Positions 11,546 through 24,000 of a stretch of 64,000 nt of DNA are shown piece after piece (the first letter of the stretch is position 1; each line of letters begins with the position of its first letter). Both the position numbers and the translations under genes were made by a program. Origin of the DNA: Cyclina sinensis (Eukaryota; Mollusca; Bivalvia; Venerida; Veneridae); the NCBI GenBank assembly GCA_012932295.1, contig JAAONU010000004.1, positions 28,374,304-28,438,303 of the forward strand. The letters run 5' to 3'. The notes under the pieces were generated by a model. That model searched no databases, was not told the origin of the DNA, and saw only the letters and a program-made list of their open reading frames with translations.

Positions 11546-11970
11546 ACAATATTAACAAGTAATTCTGGCAGTGGCTATGTCAAAATGATAAATTTAGTGA
11601 CCCTATTAAAACACTGGTCCCAATATTTCAACAATACTGGTAACATTTCAAAGATAAAATAAAAAAAAAATGTTATAGGTAGCACACAACTATAAAGCAA
11701 CTATTTAACATACTGTAATTATACATTTTTTTGTATGAAACCTTCACCACCTTGAGACTTCAACAAAAAAAAAACTCAACATCACGTCAGGGTGCATTAT
11801 CATCAACAACCTCACAAAACTGTGTTTTTTTTAAAGTCCTAATCAATTAATATCACAGTCAATATATTACTGGTCACATGATCTGTGCACTACTCATGAT
11901 CATGCTGATTGGTCATCCTGAGTCACATGACTGATGGCACAGAACTACTTTTCTGAACACAAGTGTTGCA

Positions 11971-12005
11971 CTACTTCCAGGCCTGTCTGACAAATGGCTT
12001 CCTAC
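11971..12005 (-). CDS. AKAP9: AKAP9 exon w38 (terminal, stop codon)
   Basis: The acceptor AACTCTTTTTAG is followed by GTAGGAAGCC. With the G carried over from w37 this reads GRKPFVRQAWK then TAG at 11971-11973. A short basic tail after LGTLQSG fits the position of the human AKAP9 C-terminus. The codon split agrees exactly with w37. Confidence 0.75.
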
Positions 12006-15000
12006 CTAAAAAGAGTTAAAGCAAATATAACATTGAAACAACTTTATCAAAATCAGTTGAACATTTTGTCTTTTTAATTTTCATCCAGTTTCTACAAGTT
12101 TACCATCAATTATCAACTAGACTAGTATATTAGCCTGGCGTTTCTTTTCCAGCTCTTAATTCACTTCATTATCAATATACTATTATGCATACAGTACACT
12201 AACTTCCTTTTACACTTACACAATAAAGAGAAAGCCCTTCTCTTTCTTTTATGAAATAGTGTAATAGATTTCTTGTTTTGCTTTTTCTTTTTAAAAAAAT
12301 CATTTTATGTACAAAATGTGCATCAGGGGTAAAAAAAGGGACCCAAAACATTAAGGTCAAAACAAAAAGAGATATAAATTTTATCAGTAGGGAACTGTTA
12401 TTGAAATGAAGAAAAAAGATTCATTGAAACCTGTGTCAAAGTAAGGTAAACTGTTGTGCTAGAGTTTAAAGTCAGGTGTTAGTACATGTTACTATGTACA
12501 ATGTATTAGTTAACCACCTCTATACCTATAGAACTGTGACATGAATAGGTTGCGCCAGACAATAGCAGCTGAAAATTTTGACAAGCAGAGTAAAGCTGTA
12601 AACATGAGAGTTTTGAAGTCACTAATGTATTTACTTCTGCAAATAATAAGCAGGAGAAAAATTTCTTTCTTCTATCATTATTACAAACACTCTATAAAGC
12701 TAAAAAAAACTTGTTATTTTTTCTGAAGATACTATCATACATCCGTGTAAAGAAAAATTCCAGAAGAAACAGAAAAGAAGTAATTTTGTGAAGCCACTCT
12801 CAGAAAGTGACAGAGTTTACCCTACCCTTAAACAAAAACTTTTCTGATGACCACTTTTCTATCTCCACTTAGCCACTTCAGGGCTGTAATTTTGCAAAAA
12901 TAATTTTTTTACAAAGTTAAAAAAAATATAACTGATCAAATTTCAGCTATGCTAGATACAATAATCTTTCAACATCAATATATACTTTCCATCTTTATAT
13001 TCTAGTGAATTTAGTGGTGCCAGTGGTATGAATTACTCACATATTTCAGCAAAAATGTCACACAAAGCTATTACTATTATTTAAATGAAATTCATGCTGG
13101 TAGTAAGTTAACTTAATTACCATTTCTGAGAACGAAACTAGCTCATGAATGAATTTCTTTAAGTTATTTTCAGTTTAGAACTGACAAGTTTCTCAAATTT
13201 ACTCGGATTTAACTAGGAGCATCTAATTCAGTGACAATTAGTTTATACTTTACTGGAGATGAATTTGTTATCAAAAGTAACTTTTTTTGTCTGATTGTGG
13301 ATTGTTCAGTTTTAATTCATGCAGTTAGTCCACCTAACATGTTTCTAGCTATCCAACAAGTTTACTAACCAATCTCTCTGCAAGTGACTGACTGCCTCCT
13401 ATCTTGATTCAGAGGTGAGGGACAAATGACCAATAGATGCATTGTCTGAGATCAATTTTCACAGAGAAATTTTGCTGGCCCTTATGGGGATTGAACTGAG
13501 AATCTCTCAATCTACAATCGGATGTTCTACCAATTGAACTTGGAGGGCCGTCCAAAAAGTAACTATTTTTCATCCTCTTCATCACAAGTACACTAATAAA
13601 GTTTACAGGAGGGAATCCATTGCACCAGTTAGTTACTCAAGAGTAAAAACCTTAGCTGGGGGGCACACACAATTTCTACAAGTTAGCCAAATTTTCAAAG
13701 CATTAAATTTATAAATCTATGTCTTTTCTAAAGCTACTAAATCTAATTTTAGCTTTATATTACCTATTTGTCAATATTAATACACATGTACCCTATAAAC
13801 TCACAAGGTTCATTAATTAGTTATTGTTTTACTATTTCTAATACCGCATAAAAATATCACCAGGATCTTACTCAAAATGAAACATTTAGCAGTTATCAAT
13901 CTGAAATTTGTAAGATTTACATAAACAAACATTTCAACAGATTACTTTCGACAAAGAACAAATTGCAATATAACGGCACATAAATAACTTGATCACTATA
14001 AATGTTTGATTTTATGACAAAGGAACTTAAGACTGAGAGTTTATTAATCAAAGATAGCAAACATTTCAAAAAAACTTTGCACAACTTCTAGTTTTTGTAA
14101 TTTGCTTTTAACTCCTCCAACAATGAAGAGTAACCTTAAAGGCAAAGTTGTAGGAAATTTTTAAGTTTAAAATGAAGTGAAAAATTCCAATTTCATACTG
14201 TCTTTTTTAATTTGGCATTAAGCTAATGTGGAAACTGAAGACAGTCTGGGACAAAACTAAAGACAGTCTGGGACAAAACTAAACAGTCTAAAAACTTTCA
14301 AAATTGAGTGCATAGGTTCTGTGGAAGAATTTCAAAAACTGGCTGTTAAATGCATCCTTAGTTTACATGAATACACAAGTCAGGGCTAAGGACAACCATT
14401 GGGTCAGATCTCTTGGTCTGAATCCATCTATATAGGTTGAGTCTATCCCTTTAATAATATATTTCCTCTTATGAAACAAAAATGAAACAAATTAAAACAT
14501 GAATAAAGCAAGCACTTTAGGTAGCATTACATACCACTTTGCAAAGTTCCTAGCCTAGTTTGCAAATTCTCTAATCTATGTATATAATCATCACTATCGC
14601 TTAGATCACCATTTTTATTGTCTTCCTGTGTGAATCTCACCCGACCAGATCTCGGTGCTGGGATGCTAGTGGATGTCAGGATTTTTCTGAAATAAAATGT
14701 CAAATCCTTTAAATCTAACCAAAAAAACCCCAAAAAACCGAATAACAGCAGTCATGACAAATATCGTTGCAAATTTTCATCCTCAACTAAATTGATATTT
14801 CATCTTTCAGACTGACCTTGTAAATATCAACAGAACTACAACTTACAAGAGATGAAAATAACAGTATTTCAGGCAATATTCCCAGCTCTAAATGAAAAAC
14901 ATTCACACAACAGCATACCTTCTAGCACCTGATGATGGAGAGGTATATTTTGTTGTACTACTATAATCCTTAGTGGGTGGGGTAGATGGTACATGACTCG

Positions 15001-18000
15001 TGGTCGTGACTCTTGGAGACGTATATGATGAAGATGAGTAGGAATCCACATCGTATCTTGGACTAAGGAACATTGCAGCATCTGTGGCACGTGTTGGCGA
15101 TGACTGACGATAGGATGGTGGTCGTGCTGGCGAGGAAGAGGCAGAGCGTACTGGAATTGCGGAAACTCGTGGTGAGGTACCTGGACGGGGTGGTGAATAG
15201 CCATTGGTATGAGGAACATAACCTGTAAACAAATAAGTAACATTCTTCAGATATGTTAAAAAGAAAAACATGTACATAAGTTTTCACCCTATTTCAAATT
15301 AATGATACTTGTTTCTTAATTTTATTCCCAGGTCATGTTACGCCAAAATACTGGTACAACTTATCATAAAATGTTTTCCTGCAGGTATAAGATATTATAT
15401 CATAGATTAAATTTAGTTTCTAATGCAGAGACACTAGACAGCTTCAAAATTTTAAATCCTAGACTATGTCCACAACTTTCATACAGATTGTGATGGTGTG
15501 TAACATAAGTTTACAATGATTACTGTTTTACATCTGTCAGTCATATTCTATGTCTAAATCATATTTCTTACCATTTGTTTGGTCTACTGTACCACCCACA
15601 ACTTCAGAACCAACTCTAGTGGCCCTTCTCCATTTCTTCACAAGGAACTTCATCCTAGTTATAGAAAACAGACTCATGTAAAGTATCTGATAATTAGTGG
15701 TATCAACTGTACAAAAAACGGAAGTCAAGTATGGCTAAAACAAAAATAAGTTTCAATCCTAACAGAATATTTAGTGAAATATAAAATACAGAATTTTTAG
15801 TGTTCTAAAAATTGGTTTTTAAGATTTTCTGTTAAGAGGTTGTCACACTCTGACTCACCTTTGTATTGCAATAACAACCCTCACTGCTCCGCGGAAAGTT
15901 GTCAATGGTTTGGTCCTTCGTCTATACATACTCTGTCTGTGAGAGTCAACAGCTCCCATGCGTGACAACAAAGCCAAAGTTGTCTCTTCTGTATCCTGGA
16001 AACCTCCTAACAACAGTAATAAATATTTCTTCTGATAAATAAGAGCTTTCCTAAAGCTCTCTGCTCGTAAGTATTTTCCGTATAGTCTTTGAATTTTGAT
16101 TTTATCAGTGTCTTTTGTCTCTGTAATTCCAGCTGCCACTCGTCTTTCTCGCTCCACACGTAAATCAGTCTGAAGCAGATCAATCTCTCGTTCAGCTGCA
16201 TTCAGGGCCATCTGTAGAGAAAGCTTTTCTTTTGCCCATTCTGACCTCTCAGCAATCAACAGGGGATCTGTGCCAGCAGACAATCTCTGCATCTCCTTGA
16301 AATGCAAAAAAATAAATTAAAATCTTATTTCATTTAATGTAAAAATCATCTTCTGGATTCATCTTCCTAAGTCTAGCAGTTTGTTTTTCCTTGACAAATT
16401 ACATCGTTTCTAAAAGTGTCTTCTCAGAATTCATGGAAACTATTTCACAAATATACTTAACATGAGCAACAAGTTGAAAAAGAGTGACTTCCCTTGATGT
16501 AGTAAGTCATGACATGCACAATTTAGATCACTTTTTCTGCTCTAGGACAACATTTGACTGTCAACAGTCTTATATGTTACCTGGTATTTGGAGTCCATCT
16601 GTCTATACCTCCAAATCTCTTCCTCCAATCTTGTCAGAGTATTGCGTAACTCAGTCTTTTCTTCACTGATTCTCGCAACAAAGTTTGTCAATTCTTCATT
16701 CTGGCGCAGGATGCGTTCGTTGACCGTACCTGCTGGATGAGTCATGTAGTCACCTTCCATCTCCTTTAACTGTTTGACCTCTGATAAAAGGTCACGCAAT
16801 GATGTCTGGAGTGCATCGATGTCGCCAAACTGGGCCTGTGCATATCTGCCTTCACTGAAAGTTAAAGAAATAATATGCACCATACCAAAGATTTGATTAC
16901 ATACATGATCCTAACATTTCTACTTCTTAAAACATATGCTTTTTTTCAATGTCCATTTTCAGACAACTTAAGATTTGTGTAAGGATAAGAAAACATAATG
17001 ACTTTGGTAATCACTAAACTGTTACTCAGGGGTGAAAAACAGCATGAATCATTTGTATTAACTGACAATTTTACTTTAACTCATGGGGTTATCTTATAAG
17101 AGCAAATTATTTTCCGTTTCAACAATTTCGTGCGAGAATGTCATTGCTTACATTATAACAAGTTCAATAAACTTATTTCATAAAAAAAAAAAACATGCCT
17201 CCAAAAATAAAACTATTCAATCCATATTTCATTAACTGTGAGTAACATTGACCTAACATCTCAAAGAGATATGAGCCATGTATAGTTCTGCAGAATCTAA
17301 AGACTGTCCTACCGTTGGGAGACTTTGTTCAGTTGTTCTCGGCATCGCAGGATAAGGTAATGTAGACTCTGACACATACTTTCTAGCTGTGACCTATACA
17401 CATGCCAACTTTCTCGCTGACCATTCTGATAATCCTGCGACATACCATCACTTGTGTCTGGTCGTGGGGATGTCTGAGCTGATGCCTGTAAAGGGAGATA
17501 ATTAGGGATTGATTCAGATCCTATAAATTGATGGATTACAAGTCTTGCACAATTTAATACCAGTCTTTTAACTGCTTCCAGAAATTTATGTTTTGCAAGA
17601 GTTTGGAAATTTTAAAAAATTACGTATCACAAATTAAAATCTTTATTCTATGAAACAGAAGAACTAGGTAAAGCTATACTAGAGATTCAAAAGTTCTATG
17701 CTATCACTGTAACAACATCAATACAACAAAGGATTATCTAAGAGTGCAATTCATCCAAAAATTATAGGAAGGAGAAGCAGTCGACAGACGAGAGCACTGG
17801 ACTCTCAATCTGGATGTTAATAGTCTGATTCTCAGTCACTTTCTGCATTCCACACAAGCACCATTCTGAATCAAGGAAGCAGTCACTGACCAGGGTTAAC
17901 CTAAGTTACAAGAACTTGCTTCCCAATCAACGTAAAGTTAAAGTCATCCTCTTAACAAGATATACCGTTTGTCCATCAGGTGGAGTGGTTTCTATTTTCA

Positions 18001-21000
18001 ACTGTTCTAGTTCTCTTATTGCCTTTAGTTCATTTTCTTGGCTCTCTGCCAATTGATCCTCCAGCCCCTGTACCTTCTGAGTGAGACGTTGGGTCTCCAA
18101 TTCTTGTTCATGCTATGGGAATTAGGGAGCAACATTTTAGTAAAAAGGTTCTTCTGAACAAAAATCCCTTCATTGCAATTTATTTTAACTGCATGCTTGG
18201 AAAACTTGTCTTGCAATAAGAAATCATTCTTTGATGTCATTTTAACAGTCTGCCTAAAAATAAACTACTGAATAAATGAAGACAAGCTGAAACTTCTGAT
18301 TTTAATTTAAAAAGAGATAAAGGGATTTTATTCATACAGAATACAAGCTTGAAATAAAAATGCAAGGGGGCAAAGGCAGTAATAACTTATTTACAATATC
18401 AACTTTCTAACTTAGAAAATAGCTACGACAAGCATCGGATGACAACTGTTCATACTAAGTATGAAATTTGCTGAACATTTTACAAAAAGCATCTACTTTT
18501 CATGCACACAATTTACAACAATTCTTACAAGAAACCATGCTCTTAACAGACATCAAGATTTTCTACTTACTGGTAACAGAAGAAACATATAATAGATGAT
18601 TAAAAACTCTAAGACATGTTAGACAACTAGGCATATAATTTACCAGTTTCATCCTGTATTCTTCCCTATCTCTCTCCATTTCTCTCAATGACTTCTTGCT
18701 GGCTAATCTCTCTGCCTCACGTTCATGATCTCGCTGGATTTCGAGAGATTTCATCTTGCGGAGGTCTTCACTGACCTGGTCACGTTCTGCTTTTAAACGA
18801 GACACCTGATCTCTCTCTTTCTGTAATCTGTTCACAGCTTCAAGTCGCTCGAACTGGAACATAGTATATATTGATGAAACTACCTCATAACAAATTGTCA
18901 AAACAAAATTAGAATATGTTTCACTTCTTTTTAGCCTGCTCTAAATTTTGTCATCACTTGCATTTAAGCAAATGACTGAAAGAAGGTAACAAGCTTACTT
19001 AAACCTACTGGCTATCTCTCTCAATTAAACCTACTGGCTATCCTTCTCCTTAAACCTACTGGCTATCTCTCTCAATTAAACCTACTGGCTATCTCTCTCA
19101 ATTAAACCTACTGGCCATCTCTCTCACTTAAACCTACTGGCTATCTCTCTCACTTAAACCTACTGGCTATCCTTCTCCTTAAACCTACTGGCTATCTCTC
19201 TCAATTAAACCTACTGGCTATCCTTCTCCTTAAACCTACTGGCAATCTCTCTCATTTAAACCTACTGGCTATCTCTCTCACTTAACCCTACTGGCTATCT
19301 ATCTCACTTAAACCTACTGGCTATCTATCTCACTTAAACCTACTGGCTATTTATCTTACTTAAACCTACTGGCTATCTATCTCACTAAACCTACTGGCTA
19401 TCTCTCTCTCACTTAAACCTACTGGCTATCTATCTCACTTAAACCTACTGGCTATCTCTCACTTAAACCTACTGGCTATCTATCTTACTTAAACCTACTG
19501 GCTATCTATCTCACTAAACCTACTGGCTATCTCTCTCACTTAAACCTACTGGCTATCTATCTCACTTAAACCTACTGGCTATCTATCTCACTAAACCTAC
19601 TGGCTATCTATCTCACTTAAACCTACTGGCTATCTATCTCACTAAACCTACTGGCTATCTCTCTAACTTAAACCTACTGGCTATCAATCTCACTTAAACC
19701 TACTGGCTATATCTCTCACTAAACCTACTGGCTATCTATCTCACTTCAACCTACTGGCTATTTATCTCACTTTAAACCTACTGGCTATCTATCTCACTAA
19801 ACCTACTGGCTATCTATCTCACTTAAACCTACTGGCTATCTATCTCACTAAACCTACTGGCTATCTCTCTAACTTAAACCTACTGGCTATCAATCTCACT
19901 TAAACCTACTGGCTATATCTCTCACTAAACCTACTGGCTATCTCTCTCACTTAAACCTACTGGCTATCTATCTCACTTTAAACCTACTGGCTATCTATCT
20001 CACTTTTAACCTACTGGCTATCTATCTCACTTAAACCTACTGGCTATCTATCTCACTTAACACTACTGGCTATTTATCTCACTTAAACCTACTGGCTTTC
20101 TATCTCACTTAAACCTACTGGCTATCTATCTTACTTAACCCTACTGACTATCTTTCTCACTTACCACTACTGGCTATCAATCTCACTTAAACCTACTGGC
20201 TATCTCTCTCACATAAACCTACTGGCTATCTATCTCACTTTAACCTACTGGCTATCTATCTCTCTTTTAACCTACTGGATATCTATCTCACTTTTAACCT
20301 ACTGGCTATCTATCTCACTTAAACCTACTGGCTATCTATCTCACTTAACACTACTGGCTATTTATCTCACTTAAACCAAATGGCTATCTATCTCACTTAA
20401 ACCTACTGGCTATCTATCTCACTTAACCCTACTGGCTATGTCTCTCACTTAAACCTACTGGCTATAACAGTACCCAGCCCTCAGTTCCCTACCTGTAATT
20501 TATCTACATCATGCTTCAGGTCTTCATTCAATGCTCTCTCTTGGTTTAGATGATCTTTGATTAAATTTTTCTCAGATTCAGCCTCTTCTCTTGCTGTCTG
20601 CTCTCTTATTAGGGCTCGGTTAATATCATCAAGATTGGCCCTTTCTGTTTCCAGTTGAAGCTGTAGATCTTCCAGTGTTGACTGGTCTCGGTATGTATTT
20701 CTTTCAGTGTTTGTCATCTCTGCCTCCAAGCTTTGCTGCAAATGTGTGGACAAGGATCGCTCTCTTTCTAAAGCTCTGTAAACATAAAACAGATCCTCCG
20801 AGAGTGAATTCAATGAAATGAAAGGTTTTGCAGAATTTAATAAAAATGCCAACTGTATCATCGATTTTACTAGAAATCAGTGTTAAGATATTTCAGCCTC
20901 ATGTTAATTATGCAGCACAAAAACATGACTCTATAACAACGTGAGTCTAAGGGTGTATTGTTTTACTAAATAAAACTGTACTTGTCAATCTAAAAACCTG

Positions 21001-24000
21001 TTTAGCTCTATTTGTTTCTCATGTTCCATGTCTACGGTTCTTTGTAACTGAGAAATCTTAGCTCCAAGTTCTGTCTCCCTGGCATGCTGGTGACGTTTGC
21101 CCATCTCTATTTCTTGACGCAAGTTCTCCATGGTAACCATATCAATTTCATGCTGGCTCTCCGCCTGACAGCGGCGATCTCGTTCCTGATTCATTTCAGC
21201 CTGCATTTGCTAAAACCAAACAGAGAAAAATCAACAGGACTTAAAAATATAAAAAATGATACATTAATTATATAAATGTTACATATATGTGTTTATGATC
21301 AAGATATAACAGATAGTTCATAGATTACTTTATCTTTACAATAGCTGGCCTTCTGACAGGCACCAATACATTCATACAGGACTTACTCTTATATTTTAAC
21401 TACCATTATTATCAATGTTATACAAATCATATCTATTTCCATGCTGACTTGTACTTACTAACCATTAAAACCAAATTATCACTTCCACAAATTCATGCTG
21501 CTGTTTTCAAGTTTGAGACAACTGGTAATCAATTTGCTGGCTTAGTGGTGACTCAAAAGGCATTGAAAAGGTCTGAATCAAATCGACCTGGATTTTTTCT
21601 GACACTTTTTGGATTTCTTGAAATGAATAGAAGCTTTTTTTATAACATGTTGTATTACAAATTGAGGGATGAATGGAAAAAAGTGTTATCTGCATCTTTA
21701 TTTCAAAGCACTAAGAATGTCTTTGCAAACACCCCCAAATGCACATGTTGTTTTACCTCAATGGCTCTAGGGTCTGTATATGCCTGCTGTTGCTTAAGTG
21801 TCTCCAGCTCTGCTTGAACACGCCATAGTGTTTCTCGCTCTGACTCCAACAGATCAGACAGGTTGAGAGATCTTGACTTCTCTTCTTCCAAAGCATTTCT
21901 GTAAAACAGAGTTAGAAGGTACCACTTGAAACCAAGCAAATATAGGACCATAATTTGATAAAATTGACAATAAACATCCCTATTCTAAAGGATTCTAAAT
22001 CATGTTCTAGGATTCATTTAGGTTTTGTTCAATATGATACTTCTCAACAGTAATTCTTATATAAGGACTCATATAAGAAAATGTCACTTGACCAAGACTG
22101 GTTCAATATTAATACCTTTCAAACGCATTTTGAAATTGAAGATGTCTACATTTTCCCTCGTATATATTTGCCATACAGGAAAAATAGATTTCAGAAGCAT
22201 CCTGGGGTTCACCATCAGATGAGTTCTCCCCATTAATGTCGCCATTTTGAGTGACCTCTTTTGTCCCGTTTTCACATATACAGTTTATATAGTCACATTT
22301 TTCACATTTATCAAGCATATCAACCTCCATGTTTTTCTGCTTTCTAACATTATCCAAGTATGATAAGTTATGTCATGTGATCACACAGATTATCTGTCAA
22401 TTCTCATCATGTTTACTTACATCCCTCTGTCAATATTACATGAATTACAAAACTGAAATTGTAAAACTGCACTTAGGCTAGCAAGAACAAAGTATAATTT
22501 CAGACATCTTAGTCCATGTTATAACAAAGAACATTTTAAAGTTCTATGCCATCTATTGTTTTAACATTTCTTTCACCCTATTTTAATCAAGTGTATTTTT
22601 GTCTGTAATCAAACAGCAAATCTCTGTCTATTATATAACAGTATTACAATAATTACTAGAATGTGTTTTATTCAGAAAACTGTCACTATCCTTAAGAATT
22701 AATTCAGTTTCTTCTTGTAATTTCTTAGCAACCTTGAAACAAATTAAGATTTAGTATTCTGAACATATCTCTCATGATCCAAACCATTATCTTAGATTTA
22801 ACTATTTTATGCATAATTTATCATTCTCACAGTGTTTCTAACTTAGAACTTTTACGACCTAAGTAGCTATGATGTGTCAATCTTTATTTCTTAATCAATG
22901 ATAGCTGTAATAATTTTGCCTCTATTCTTCCTTACAGCTTCACTACTGAATAACCTTTGCAGTCCAAAGTGACTCTGTCCATTTACAAATCTTCATCTTC
23001 AGTCATGACATCTTTATTTTTTCAGAAGTATATTATAAAATATATGTAACATGTAAATGACCTTGGCTCTTAACAGGGAATCACATATTTTTGTATAACT
23101 ATAACTGCAAAATGCATAAATCCATTGTTTTTACAAATCTGTCACATTTAGTGTTTCCTCATTCCATTCTGATATTATAGTATTTTCCACAAAAGACTTT
23201 AAGAAATGCTGTTTATTCATCACAAAATGTCCTAAAACAAAAAGTGTGAGAACTGAAAATCTGTGCCAAATTCAGTTGCCAAATACAACAAAATCCACAA
23301 CTATTTAGTTATTGTTAACAAGTTATTATAATCTTTTCAACAAAAGCTCAACAAGGATATTATAATTTAACCTTACCTATGTCAGCTTGCCAAAATACCA
23401 GTGGAATTAAGTATTTAAAAACGGTCAAAGTGTAAGACAATTAAATACCACAGTATCTAATCTTACTATCATAAGGCTTGTCAGTACATGGAATTATTTT
23501 ATTGTTTCAATTAAACAAAAGCCTCAAATGCCTAAAACAGATAAAATCATCAAATATGAGGACAGAATGTCTTACTAACTTCTCTACTGAATGCACTATA
23601 AAATGCACTAATAAAATGTATATTTTTCTGTTTAATCAAATGTAATACCTAACTTATGTGTCTACTGTCATCTTAACTTACTGGACTGGTTTAATTGAGT
23701 TTAATGCTGTCTAACAGTCAAAATCATACTGGGCAGGCAATTTACTGTAACCATTTTTCTGGAAAAGGACTAGACTCATATTTTCCAAGTAACTGCCAGT
23801 TCCTCACACAAATGGCCAGTAGCTAGGCTCAAACCTATGACATCACCCATTAATTTAAACCACTTGACTACAAAGATGGGTGTGGTATACTAAAATTAAA
23901 ACATCTACAGAAATTTACATCTGCTGACCTTTATAAATCAGTTTGTTATCTTCAGATCTTGAGTCAAAAGTGATCATCTAATCTCAAAGTTAGCTGGATT

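Noticed and set aside
14869..15243. Second long - strand frame rich in His/Gln/Leu
   Set aside because: Out-of-frame shadow of exon w36, whose splice phases fix the other frame.
19005..20465. CRISPR-like regular repeats
   Set aside because: Units are directly adjacent with no unique spacers, and the setting is an intron of an animal gene.
21449..21817. 122-residue + strand frame
   Set aside because: Its right part is antisense to AKAP9 exon w27 and the left part is AT-rich intron; no splice or start support.
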